Positions 9,819 to 17,285 are shown, counted from the first letter of the stretch. The stretch is DNA of 25,849 nt from Nitrospinota bacterium (GCA_018830405.1 JAHJSF010000135.1:1-25849), one strand, 5' to 3'. The notes: a model not told the origin generated them from the sequence alone. Made by a program: numbers and translations.

Positions 9819-11141
9819 ATGCAACAAAACTTAGAGCCTCCTTCGGTAGAAAACAAGCAACAAGATTTGGAGCCTCCCTCGGCAGGAAATAAGCAGCAAG
9901 ATTTAGAGCCTCCCTTATGTGATGACCTTTGTGCAATTGAAATAATTTTAGAAACATCCGTAACAGAAGAAAAGCCTTTCGGAAAAACCGAAACCCCCGA
10001 TTCAGATTTTAATGTCATCAGCCCCAAACCAAGCCAGTTCCGTGCCAAATTTTTTCCCTTGGCCACAGACAAGCAATGGAACAGTTGGCGATGGCAGATT
10101 CAAAACAGCTATACTAACTTTAAAACCCTCTCGGCGATTTTAGATATAAGTAATATTGAGGATTTTGATTTTTTATCAAAATCGAGGAAACTCCCTTTAA
10201 GGATCACGCCTTACTATGCCAGCCTTCTCCATGATAAGCCAAAGGATTATGCATTACTTAAGACGGTTGTTCCTTCCAAGCTTGAACTGGTAGTTTCGCC
10301 GGGGGAAGAATCAGACCCTCTGCATGAAGAATCTATGTGTCCGGTTAACAACCTTGTGCGCCGTTATCCCGACAGGGTTTTGATGCTCTCGACCGGTTTT
10401 TGTTCCGTCTATTGCAGATATTGCACCCGCTCCCACATGGTGCTTAAAGATAAAAAGCATTACGGAGTAAAGGCCTGGGAGAATTCCATAGACTATATCC
10501 GCAATAATCCTCAGATAAGGGACGTAGTAATTTCCGGGGGCGATCCTTTGACCATGCCCGAAAAACATGTCGAGTTTTTATTATCATCATTGCGGGCCAT
10601 GCCCCATGTTGAAGTTATCAGGCTGGGGACAAAGGTGCCTATGGTTCTTCCTCAAAGGATTACCAAGACCTTTGTTAATATGTTAAAGAAGTATCACCCT
10701 GTATATATGAGTATTCACTGCACCCACCCCGATGAAATCACACCGGAGGTTGTTGAGGCGACCAAGCGGCTGGCCGACGCGGGCGTTGTAATGGGGAGTC
10801 AAACGGTATTACTACAAGGGGTGAACGACAATGTTGAGACGATAAAGGAGCTTATGCATAGGCTCTTAAAGGTGCGTATCAAGCCTTATTACCTCTATCA
10901 GTGCGACCCAATCCCCGGTTCCTCCCACTTTAGGACACCAGTATCCAAGGGACTTGAAATCATACAGGGGCTAAGGGGTCATACCAGCGGCTATGCCATT
11001 CCGCACTATGTTATAGACACCCCCGGAGGGGGAGGCAAGATACCTCTCTTACCGGAGTATTATCAAGGAAGGGACGGAGAATATGTGGTTATGAAAAATT
11101 TTGAGGGGAAGATATACAAATATTATGACCCCATCAAATGA
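9819..11141 (+). CDS. kamA: Lysine 2,3-aminomutase (radical SAM, PLP)
   Basis: Interconverts L-alpha-lysine and L-beta-lysine using a [4Fe-4S] cluster, S-adenosylmethionine and PLP. The cluster motif is Cys195-x3-Cys199-x2-Cys202. Arg204 (carboxylate contact), Asp363 and Asp400 (epsilon-amino contacts) and Lys407 in PGGGGK (PLP Schiff base) are all present. They equal the Clostridium subterminale residues C125/C129/C132/R134/D293/D330/K337 with a constant offset of 70, so there is no net gap. This supports lysine rather than glutamate as substrate and argues against EpmB. Two things are unusual. The N-terminus is ~70 residues longer and opens with tandem 12-residue repeats. The part after Lys407 is only 33 residues, shorter than I recall for the clostridial enzyme. 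AGGAGA lies 9 nt before the start. It overlaps the next gene by ATGA. Confidence 0.93.
   Translation: MQQNLEPPSVENKQQDLEPPSAGNKQQDLEPPLCDDLCAIEIILETSVTEEKPFGKTETPDSDFNVISPKPSQFRAKFFPLATDKQWNSWRWQIQNSYTNFKTLSAILDISNIEDFDFLSKSRKLPLRITPYYASLLHDKPKDYALLKTVVPSKLELVVSPGEESDPLHEESMCPVNNLVRRYPDRVLMLSTGFCSVYCRYCTRSHMVLKDKKHYGVKAWENSIDYIRNNPQIRDVVISGGDPLTMPEKHVEFLLSSLRAMPHVEVIRLGTKVPMVLPQRITKTFVNMLKKYHPVYMSIHCTHPDEITPEVVEATKRLADAGVVMGSQTVLLQGVNDNVETIKELMHRLLKVRIKPYYLYQCDPIPGSSHFRTPVSKGLEIIQGLRGHTSGYAIPHYVIDTPGGGGKIPLLPEYYQGRDGEYVVMKNFEGKIYKYYDPIK
9822..9917 (+). repeat. 36-bp tandem repeat in the 5' end of kamA
   Basis: Two full 36-bp units (9822-9857 and 9858-9893) and a 24-bp partial unit (9894-9917) encode QQ-N/D-LEPPS-x-x-NK. 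The repeat stays in frame and gives a Gln/Pro/Glu-rich, probably disordered leader ahead of the aminomutase fold. Third-position differences between units (for example TTA/TTG, CCT/CCC) mean the duplication is not brand new. Confidence 0.9.
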
Positions 11142-12886
11142 GCCTCTTTAAGATAAGAAAGATAACTGATTCTTACCTCCCTTCAAACAGGTATGCCATT
11201 GAGCAGGTCTTTGCTATTTTAAGGGCTCATTTCCCTTCTGTTAAAAAAGAGAATGTAAATGAGATCCTTGAGCAGATGAAGGATCCCATGAAGTATAAAT
11301 TCTCCTCAGGCCTCTTTGTGGCCGAAAACGGGAAGAATAGCGTCAAGGGGTTTGCCATAATGTCCTACCTCCCTGATAAAAAGTTCTGTTTCCTCGACTA
11401 TATAGCCGTAAAACCGGGGAAGACCTCCTCTGGGGTCGGCGGGGCCATATATGAGAGATTGAGGGAAGAGGCGGAACTGCTCAAAACCATCGGTATCTTT
11501 ATGGAATGCCTCCCGGATGACCCAAAGCTATGCCGAGATAAAAGCTCTATTAAACAGAATAAGGCCAGACTGGCCTTTTATGAGAGATACGGGGCCAGGC
11601 CGATTATCGGGACAAAGTTTGAAACCACCGTTAACCCGGAAGACAACTGTCCCCCATACCTTGTCTTTGACGATCTGGGGAACGATATAAAGCTATCGGC
11701 CGCCCAGACCAAAAGGGTGATGAAGGCCATTCTCCAGAGAAAATACCCCGACTACTGCCCCAGAAAATATATCCGCATGGTCATAAATTCGGTTAAGGAT
11801 GATCCGGTACAACTGCGCGACTTTAAATATCTCCTCAAAGAGAGACCTCTTATAAAATTAAATATAGATCAAGACCAGATACCCCTTATCGTAAATGACA
11901 AACACGATATCCATCACGTCAAGGAGAGGGGCTATATTGAATCCCCCGTTCGGATAGGGAGTATCTTAAAGGAAATCAACCGCCTTAATGCCTTCATACT
12001 AAAGCCCTCAAGAGGATTTCCGGATAAACATATAACAGAGGTGCACAACCCGAAATACTTTGCCTACTTTAAAACAGTCTGCGAAAAATTTCCTGACGGT
12101 AAATCTATCTACCCCTATGTCTTCCCGGTCCGTAATGCCATACGTCCCCCCAGCGACTTTTCGGTTCTGGCCGGATACTACTGCATAGATACCTTTACCC
12201 CCTTAAACAAAAACGCCTTTGTGGCCGCTAGGTCGGGGGTAAACTGCGCCCTAACCGGGGCCGAGATGCTACTGGAAGGGGCTCGTTCCGCCTATGTGCT
12301 GGTTCGTCCTCCGGGACATCATGCCGAAAGGGATGTCTTTGGGGGGTTCTGCTATTTTAATAACTCATCTATTGCGGCCAACTTTCTCTCTAAATACGGG
12401 AAGGTGGCCATCTTGGATATCGACTATCACCACGGAAACGGACACCAGCAGATATTCTATAACCGCAAGGATGTCTTTACGGTCTCCATCCACGGGAATC
12501 CCTCCTTTGCCTATCCCTACTTCACCGGCTTTGCCGACGAAAAGGGGGAGGGAAAAGGGGAAGGCTTTAACCTTAACTACCCGCTCAAAGAAACCCTCTC
12601 CGGGGAGGAATACCTTACGGTTTTAAAAAAGGCCATTAGAAAGATATCGGCCTTTAAACCGGACTATCTTATAATCAGCTTCGGGCTGGACGTTGCCAAG
12701 GGAGACCCGACCGGAACCTGGTCTTTGAGAGGGGCGGACTTTAAAAACAACGGCTCCGAAATAGGGAAACTCCCCTACCCTATCCTCTTTGTCCAGGAGG
12801 GGGGGTACCAAAACCGCACCTTAGGAATAAACGCCAGAAGCTTTTTTGAAGGCTATATATCAACCAGAAAAAACAGGAAAAGATGA
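11138..12886 (+). CDS. GNAT acetyltransferase fused to acetylpolyamine amidohydrolase-type deacetylase
   Basis: A 582-residue two-domain protein. Residues ~1-180 look like a GNAT N-acetyltransferase, with the acetyl-CoA strand-loop FLDYIAVKPGKTSSGVGG at 85-102 and the late ARLAFYERYGARPI motif. After a linker (~180-265), residues ~270-575 form an arginase-fold, zinc-dependent deacetylase closest to acetylpolyamine amidohydrolases. It shows RPPGHH (His394/His395), DIDYHHGNGHQ (zinc ligands Asp429 and His431), FGLD (Asp518) and EGGY (Tyr557). All catalytic and zinc positions are filled, so it should be active. One polypeptide could therefore both add and remove an N-acetyl group. It overlaps kamA and the next ligase gene by ATGA at each end and lacks an own ribosome site, implying coupled translation. 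The likely substrates, beta-lysine or a derivative, are inferred from context. Confidence 0.9.
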   Translation: MSLFKIRKITDSYLPSNRYAIEQVFAILRAHFPSVKKENVNEILEQMKDPMKYKFSSGLFVAENGKNSVKGFAIMSYLPDKKFCFLDYIAVKPGKTSSGVGGAIYERLREEAELLKTIGIFMECLPDDPKLCRDKSSIKQNKARLAFYERYGARPIIGTKFETTVNPEDNCPPYLVFDDLGNDIKLSAAQTKRVMKAILQRKYPDYCPRKYIRMVINSVKDDPVQLRDFKYLLKERPLIKLNIDQDQIPLIVNDKHDIHHVKERGYIESPVRIGSILKEINRLNAFILKPSRGFPDKHITEVHNPKYFAYFKTVCEKFPDGKSIYPYVFPVRNAIRPPSDFSVLAGYYCIDTFTPLNKNAFVAARSGVNCALTGAEMLLEGARSAYVLVRPPGHHAERDVFGGFCYFNNSSIAANFLSKYGKVAILDIDYHHGNGHQQIFYNRKDVFTVSIHGNPSFAYPYFTGFADEKGEGKGEGFNLNYPLKETLSGEEYLTVLKKAIRKISAFKPDYLIISFGLDVAKGDPTGTWSLRGADFKNNGSEIGKLPYPILFVQEGGYQNRTLGINARSFFEGYISTRKNRKR

Positions 12887-13860
12887 AAATAGGACTGACC
12901 TACGACCTTAGAAGCGATTATCTTAAAGAGGGCTATTCCCTCGAAGAGACGGCCGAGTTCGATAAAGAAGGAACCATCGAAGCCCTGGAAGAGGCCATTC
13001 AGAGCGCCGGCTATAAAACCGAACGGATCGGCAATGCCAAGGCCCTGATGAAACTTCTCCTTGAGGGGAAAAGATGGGATATGGTCTTAAACATCGCCGA
13101 GGGGCTCTACGGAGACGGGAGGGAATCCCTTATTCCCGCCCTCCTCGATTCATACAAAATCCCCTATGTCTTTTCAGGGCCGGTAACACTCGGAATCTCT
13201 CTCAATAAGGCCTTCGCCAAACAGATCGTCAGAGACAGCGGGGTCAATACACCCCCTTTCCACGTGGTTGCGGAGCTCGCCGACATTGAAAAGGTAAACC
13301 TGCAATACCCCCTCTTTGCCAAACCGATTTCGGAAGGGACAGGGAAAGGGATTGATTCCGACTCTAAGATAAACTCCCCCGAGGAATTAGGCAGGGTCTG
13401 CATCAATCTCCTCCGGAAATTCAATCAGCCGGTTCTGGTGGAGGAATATCTGCCGGGGAGAGAATTTACGGTTGGGGTTCTGGGAACAGGTGAAGAGGCC
13501 TGGGTTCCGGGGGCAATAGAGGTTGTCTGTAAAGAGGATAAAGAAAATATCTACTCCTACGAAAATAAAGAAAAGTATGACCTATTAGTCGATTACATCG
13601 CCATCAAAGGGGAGATGCTTGAAGAGGCCGCCAAGGTAGCCCTGGGGGCCTGGAAGGCCTTAAACTGTCTCGACGGAGGGAGGGTGGACGTTAGGATTGA
13701 CCGAAACGGCCAAATGAGTTTTATAGAAGTCAACCCCTTGGCAGGGCTAAACCCCATCAGCTCCGACCTCCCGATTTTGGGAAGACTAAACGGCACCTCC
13801 TATAAAGAGATTATTTCCGAGATATTAAAATCGGCGGTTAAAAGAAATTTCAAAGAATGA
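12883..13860 (+). CDS. ATP-grasp ligase, D-Ala-D-Ala ligase-like (first of two)
   Basis: A 325-residue ATP-grasp enzyme expected to join a carboxylate to an amine through an acyl-phosphate. The N-terminal domain has the WDMVLNIAEG and GRESLIPALLD motifs. The ATP-grasp core carries FAKPISEGTGKGI (145-157), VEEYLPGREF (186-195), RVDVR (267-271) and EVNPLAGLNP (282-291, with Glu282 and Asn284 as likely magnesium ligands). True cell-wall Ddl enzymes share this fold, but the absence of other peptidoglycan genes and the position behind kamA argue for a specialised amino-acid ligase. AGGA lies 5 nt before the start, inside the end of the previous gene. It overlaps the second ligase by ATGA. Fold certain; substrate unknown. 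Confidence 0.9.
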   Translation: MKIGLTYDLRSDYLKEGYSLEETAEFDKEGTIEALEEAIQSAGYKTERIGNAKALMKLLLEGKRWDMVLNIAEGLYGDGRESLIPALLDSYKIPYVFSGPVTLGISLNKAFAKQIVRDSGVNTPPFHVVAELADIEKVNLQYPLFAKPISEGTGKGIDSDSKINSPEELGRVCINLLRKFNQPVLVEEYLPGREFTVGVLGTGEEAWVPGAIEVVCKEDKENIYSYENKEKYDLLVDYIAIKGEMLEEAAKVALGAWKALNCLDGGRVDVRIDRNGQMSFIEVNPLAGLNPISSDLPILGRLNGTSYKEIISEILKSAVKRNFKE

Positions 13861-14819
13861 AGAAGATAGTCATTCTCCATAATGAGATAGTCGGCGATGC
13901 CGCCGACGAACTCGACGTCTTAACCCAGAGAGACCTGGTAAACGAAGCCTGTCTAAAGCTGGGGCACGAGACGGCGATTCTGACCCTTGGGAATGATTTG
14001 AATAGAGACCTCAAGGCCGTATCCGATAAAAAACCGGACATTGTCTTTAACCTGGTCGAATCCCTCTGGGGAAAAGGGGAACTCATCTATCTCGCCCCGG
14101 CCATCCTGAACGCATATAAGATCCTCTACACAGGGGTTCCTCTCGACGCCCTCTTTATCACCACCGGCAAGGTCCTGGCCAAGAAGATGATGCGTCTAAA
14201 TAGTCTCCCGACCGCCGACTTCTTTACTATTGATGAGATAAATAAGCTAAACCCAAAAAAGAAATATATCGCCAAACCGATCTGGGAAGAGGCCTCGGTC
14301 GGCATATCAGACGATTATATATTCACCCCTTCCGAAATGGGGAAGGTTGAAAAGATAAGGACCCTCCCCTCCTCCCATTATTTCATCGAAGAATTTATCG
14401 ACGGGAGGGAGTTTAATGTCAGCATCCTAGCTGGTGAAACAGCCCCCGAAATTCTCCCACCGGCTGAAATTGTATTCTCAGACTATTTTAATGACAAACC
14501 GAAGATAGTCGGCTACAAGGCCAAGTGGGACGAGACGAGTGATGAATATAAAGAAACCAACCGCTCCTTCGGGACACTTGAAACAAATAAAGAACTTAAA
14601 GATAGACTGGTGGAGATTTGCCAAAAAAGTTGGGAGGTCTTTAACCTGCACGGCTACGCCAGAGTAGACTTAAGGGTAGATAAGGAGGAGAATGTCTTTA
14701 TCTTGGAGATAAACGGCAACCCCTGCATATCGCCCGACAGCGGATTTGTGGCCGCCCTGAAAGAGGCCGGATATTCAACCGAATCGATGGTTGAAAGAAT
14801 ATTAAAGGATCTAAACTAA
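13857..14819 (+). CDS. ATP-grasp ligase, D-Ala-D-Ala ligase-like (second of two)
   Basis: A 320-residue ATP-grasp enzyme with the same plan as its upstream partner but clearly diverged, so not a recent duplicate. Visible motifs are IVFNLVESLWGKGE (62-75), IAKPIWEEASVGI (138-150), FIEEFIDGREFNV (176-188), ARVDLRVD (248-255) and FILEINGNPC (261-270, with Glu264, Asn266 and possibly Asn268 near the metal). The metal loop ends NGNPCISP instead of the NPLAGLNP of the first ligase, which suggests a different second substrate. It starts within the stop of the first ligase (ATGA) and is followed after 2 nt by a GNAT gene. I infer a second amide-bond step in the same pathway. Confidence in the fold is high, in the reaction low. 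Confidence 0.88.
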   Translation: MKKIVILHNEIVGDAADELDVLTQRDLVNEACLKLGHETAILTLGNDLNRDLKAVSDKKPDIVFNLVESLWGKGELIYLAPAILNAYKILYTGVPLDALFITTGKVLAKKMMRLNSLPTADFFTIDEINKLNPKKKYIAKPIWEEASVGISDDYIFTPSEMGKVEKIRTLPSSHYFIEEFIDGREFNVSILAGETAPEILPPAEIVFSDYFNDKPKIVGYKAKWDETSDEYKETNRSFGTLETNKELKDRLVEICQKSWEVFNLHGYARVDLRVDKEENVFILEINGNPCISPDSGFVAALKEAGYSTESMVERILKDLN

Positions 14820-14821
14820 AT

Positions 14822-15298
14822 ATGAAATTCAGAGGCAAATTAAAGAAGTCTGATATCCCTTCCATTGAAGATATCGTCCGATCAACCGGCTTTTTCCACG
14901 ACTACGAGGTAGATATCGCCCTTGAGCTGGTCGAAGAGAATATAAATAAAGGAGAGGAAAAGAGCGGCTATATATTCAACCTGGCCGAGATTAAAGGGAA
15001 ACCGGTCGGCTACTCCTGCTACGGCCAAACCCCCTGCACTGCGATCAGCTTCGACCTCTATTGGATTGCAGTCCACGACTCAGAGCGTGGGAACGGGATA
15101 GGGAAGATACTTATAGAAATGGCCGAGGCTGACATAGCCGCCAGAGGCGGAGAAAACATCTGGGTTGAAACGTCATCCCGGCCCCTCTACCAACCGACCC
15201 AAAAGTTTTATCTCAAATGCGGTTATAAAAAAGTGGCTGAACTCCCTGACTTTTACGCCAAGGGGGACAACAAGATTGTTTACGTTAAAAGGGTTTAA
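14822..15298 (+). CDS. GNAT family N-acetyltransferase
   Basis: A 158-residue stand-alone GNAT enzyme that would transfer acetyl from acetyl-CoA to an amine. Motif A is visible as LYWIAVHDSERGNGIGKILI, and the C-terminal half has the QKFYLKCGYKKVAEL motif. It is the last gene of the five-gene run, 2 nt after the second ligase, and has no obvious ribosome site of its own. In the known N-epsilon-acetyl-beta-lysine pathway the acetyltransferase AblB is also a GNAT acting after lysine 2,3-aminomutase. This protein is shorter than I recall for AblB, so equivalence should not be assumed. No clear intrinsic terminator follows; a family A repeat begins 16 nt after the stop. Confidence 0.88.
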   Translation: MKFRGKLKKSDIPSIEDIVRSTGFFHDYEVDIALELVEENINKGEEKSGYIFNLAEIKGKPVGYSCYGQTPCTAISFDLYWIAVHDSERGNGIGKILIEMAEADIAARGGENIWVETSSRPLYQPTQKFYLKCGYKKVAELPDFYAKGDNKIVYVKRV

Positions 15299-15314
15299 CT
15301 TTTTTCCCCTTATT

Positions 15315-15546
15315 GTCATTCCCGTGTAAACGGGAATCCAGAGTATTTCCCCTCTCCTCTTTCTTCTTCATTTCTTGCTCGTCCAAGAAACGAAGCAAAG
15401 AAGACTCCGACTCCCCATTTTTTACGGCTTGGAATTACGGTTGGTTTCGGAGCCTAAAGAACTCGTCAGGCTTTGCCTTCCTCAGACAGGCTTTAGGCTT
15501 ATTTCCTCAACCAACCTATTCCAATCCTAAAAATGAAATGGCGGGG
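15315..15546 (-). repeat. Repeat family A, copy 1 (inverted relative to copies 2 and 3)
   Basis: A 232-bp intergenic repeat, the reverse complement of the elements at 16801-17014 and 21721-21940. Read on the minus strand it starts CCCCGCCATTTCATTTTTAG and ends in a GGATTCCCGT/ACGGGAAT hairpin before GAC. It contains the same three hairpins as the other copies. The loop region between GCCTAAAG and CTTTAGGC is ~11 nt longer here. An 80-codon open frame across it is an artefact of the repeat. Confidence 0.9.
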
Positions 15547-15716
15547 ATATGCTAGCGCAGCAACAGTTAACTCTAAATATACATAACAAAACCTTTGATT
15601 GTTTAGCATATATACCGGAATATGCACTTCCCTGAGAAACCAAAAGGTGACAGCCTCAATCAGTGTAAGCACTTATATAACCTCTTCTTATATCAAGGGA
15701 AAAGATAAAAAGATAT
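15547..15716. other. AT-rich leader of the SIR2-like gene
   Basis: This 170-bp stretch between repeat A1 and the SIR2-like gene is AT-rich and non-coding. It contains promoter-like AT tracts around 15593-15625 (TTGATT and TTGTTT boxes near TATGCA) but no pairing convincing enough to annotate. Confidence 0.4.
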
Positions 15717-16703
15717 ATGACAAAGCGTTCAACAATTATATTTGGGAATGGGCTAGGAATGGCCCTAGACCCTGAATACTTTCCTCTTAAGGCTGGTCTT
15801 AATAGTGTATGGAATAATACCTGCCACTTAAAGCCAGAACATAAAAGTCTTATCTTAAGTGCAATATCTGGTACAACAAAAGAGCTTGCCCCTGTTTCCG
15901 AAGAACAACTTGATAAGCTTCAGACCGCTATTTTCTCAATAGAATTTCTTAATTCTCTTGAAACAAATAATCTATCATGGGTATCAGATTTAGCCAGAGA
16001 CCTTCCAGAAGCATTTAAGAAATACATACATGAGGTAGGGCTATATTTTCATAGGCATAATAAATCACTGCCAGATACATTTATTGATCCATTATCTAAA
16101 TACATTAAAGAAACAAAGTCTCACGTAGCAACTTTAAATTATGACAATCTGCTTTACGATTCTCTTAATAATAGCGGGGTTTTAGATGGCTATAGTGGTA
16201 CCTTAATCGATGGATACTGGTCTATAGGATTTTCTGAGGAGAATCTTATTAGGCACAATATTAATAAACATGCATGGTATCTGCACCTACACGGATCTCC
16301 TCTTTTTATTGGGAATCATAAAGCCATGAAAGACGTTCGTAATCTTATCTCTGCAGACACAAAAAACCATATAATCCTATCTCATGTTAAGCATAAAAGC
16401 CTACTAATAGAAACATCTCCAATATTAAGCACATATTGGAAATATTTAGATAAAGCATTATCAGAGTCATCTAAAATAATTTTATTTGGATACTCTGGCT
16501 TAGATGAACACTTAAATGAAAGGATTGCTCTCAGTAATAAAACAAGAGAAATAATTATAGTTGAATGGGACGGTGCTGGCGAGGAAATGGAAAGGAACGA
16601 CTTTTGGAAAATAACAATGCGCTCAGAAAATATCATTGTAAAAAGGAAGTCAAACATATTAGAGTTTGATGACTGGCACATTGAAATAGAGGTACCTTTT
16701 TAG
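15717..16703 (+). CDS. SIR2-like / DUF4917 family protein, candidate defence gene
   Basis: A 328-residue protein I place in or near DUF4917, with features of the SIR2-like Rossmann superfamily. The N-terminus has a nucleotide-loop-like IIFGNGLGMA (residues 7-16). Three further landmarks match SIR2-type NADases: ATLNYDNLLYD (138-148), HLHGS (190-194) and FGYSGLDEHL (257-266). The classical GAGxS loop is altered to GNGLG. SIR2-like proteins in other bacteria act as NAD-consuming antiphage effectors, so that role is plausible here but not shown. The gene is visibly more AT-rich than its neighbours. It stands alone and lies between two inverted family A repeats, all signs of transfer. The ribosome site is weak (AAGGGA about 16 nt upstream). 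Confidence 0.7.
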   Translation: MTKRSTIIFGNGLGMALDPEYFPLKAGLNSVWNNTCHLKPEHKSLILSAISGTTKELAPVSEEQLDKLQTAIFSIEFLNSLETNNLSWVSDLARDLPEAFKKYIHEVGLYFHRHNKSLPDTFIDPLSKYIKETKSHVATLNYDNLLYDSLNNSGVLDGYSGTLIDGYWSIGFSEENLIRHNINKHAWYLHLHGSPLFIGNHKAMKDVRNLISADTKNHIILSHVKHKSLLIETSPILSTYWKYLDKALSESSKIILFGYSGLDEHLNERIALSNKTREIIIVEWDGAGEEMERNDFWKITMRSENIIVKRKSNILEFDDWHIEIEVPF

Positions 16704-16733
16704 AATTTTCTAAATAAAAGTACATCTTTTTCC

Positions 16734-16764
16734 AGAGCGTGAGAAAAAAGTAGACCGAGGCGCA
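16734..16764 (+). repeat. Repeat family B, truncated copy 1
   Basis: This short stretch matches the first ~30 nt of the family B elements at 20617-20690 and 21975-22090, including AGAGCG, the A-run and GTAGACCGAGGCGC. The match then stops and the right half is missing. It lies 37 nt upstream of family A copy 2 and 30 nt after the SIR2-like gene. The following AGCCGGAGGCT (from about 16777) is a small separate hairpin. Confidence 0.75.
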
Positions 16765-16800
16765 ACTATACTAAAAAGCCGGAGGCTACCGCTTTCCTAC

Positions 16801-17014
16801 CCCCGCCATTTCATTTTTAGGATTGGAATAGGCTGGTTGAGGGGAAAAGCCTAAAGCCTGTTTGAGCGAAGCGAGTTCTTTAGGCTCCGAAACCAACCGT
16901 AATTTCAAGCCGTCAAAAAAATGAGCAGGCGGTGGTTTCTTTGCTTCGTTTCTTGTCCACACAAGAAATGAAGAAGAAAAGAAAGGCCTGGATTCCCGTT
17001 TCCACGGGAATGAC
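16801..17014 (+). repeat. Repeat family A, copy 2
   Basis: A 214-bp element with three nested or serial hairpins. GCCTAAAG (16849-16856) pairs with CTTTAGGC (16878-16885) inside an outer GGCTGGTT/AACCAACC pair. CTTCGTTTCTTG (16944-16955) pairs with CAAGAAATGAAG (16962-16973). ATTCCCGT (16992-16999) pairs with ACGGGAAT (17004-17011). With copy 1 it forms a long inverted pair around the SIR2-like gene. Confidence 0.9.
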
Positions 17015-17066
17015 GGAAAAGTAAGTTTATGATATACTTAACCGACAAATTAACTGAGGTATCTCT

Positions 17067-17285
17067 ATGAAAACAAGTGACATTATTAAAGAAATAGACA
17101 ATTTTGACCTCTCAGAAAAACTGATGTTGGTAGAGGATATTTGGGATTCTATTGCCGAAAACAATGCCGAACTCCCCTTGCCAGAATGGCAGAAGAAGGA
17201 GTTAGACCATAGATATGGTGCATACAAAGAAGGGAAATTAGGGCTTCATGAGTGGGAAGGTGTTCATGAGGAATTTAGGAATTAA
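17067..17285 (+). CDS. Putative addiction-module antitoxin component (orphan)
   Basis: A 72-residue protein of the 'putative addiction module component' type. The helical N-terminus LSEKLMLVEDIWDSIAEN is followed by the typical LPEWQKKELDHRYGAYKEGK and a HEWEGVHEEF ending. Members normally precede a RelE/ParE toxin and neutralise it. Here no toxin follows: the next gene is another antitoxin-like frame. GAGG lies about 8 nt before the start. Either it is an orphan antitoxin or it works with the toxin at 17757. Confidence 0.8.
   Translation: MKTSDIIKEIDNFDLSEKLMLVEDIWDSIAENNAELPLPEWQKKELDHRYGAYKEGKLGLHEWEGVHEEFRN

Noticed and set aside
12883-14819. Calling the ATP-grasp genes ddl for peptidoglycan
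   Set aside because: No mur or other cell-wall genes are near; both lie in the aminomutase operon and their substrate loops differ from each other.
15313-15555. An 80-codon open frame after the GNAT gene
   Set aside because: It coincides with repeat family A copy 1; the apparent protein is translated repeat DNA.
16765-16800. AGCCGGAGGCTACCGC resembling part of a GEMM (cyclic-di-GMP-I) riboswitch
   Set aside because: The required 5' half with its conserved loop is missing, and a truncated family B copy lies there instead.
15315-17014. A CRISPR array, because of the repeated palindromes
   Set aside because: There are no regularly spaced short direct repeats with unique spacers; copies are far apart and partly inverted, and no cas genes are present.
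15315-17014. Target-site duplications at the outer ends of the A1-A2 pair
   Set aside because: The flanking bases on the two sides do not match as a direct repeat, so simple transposition of the whole unit is not shown.
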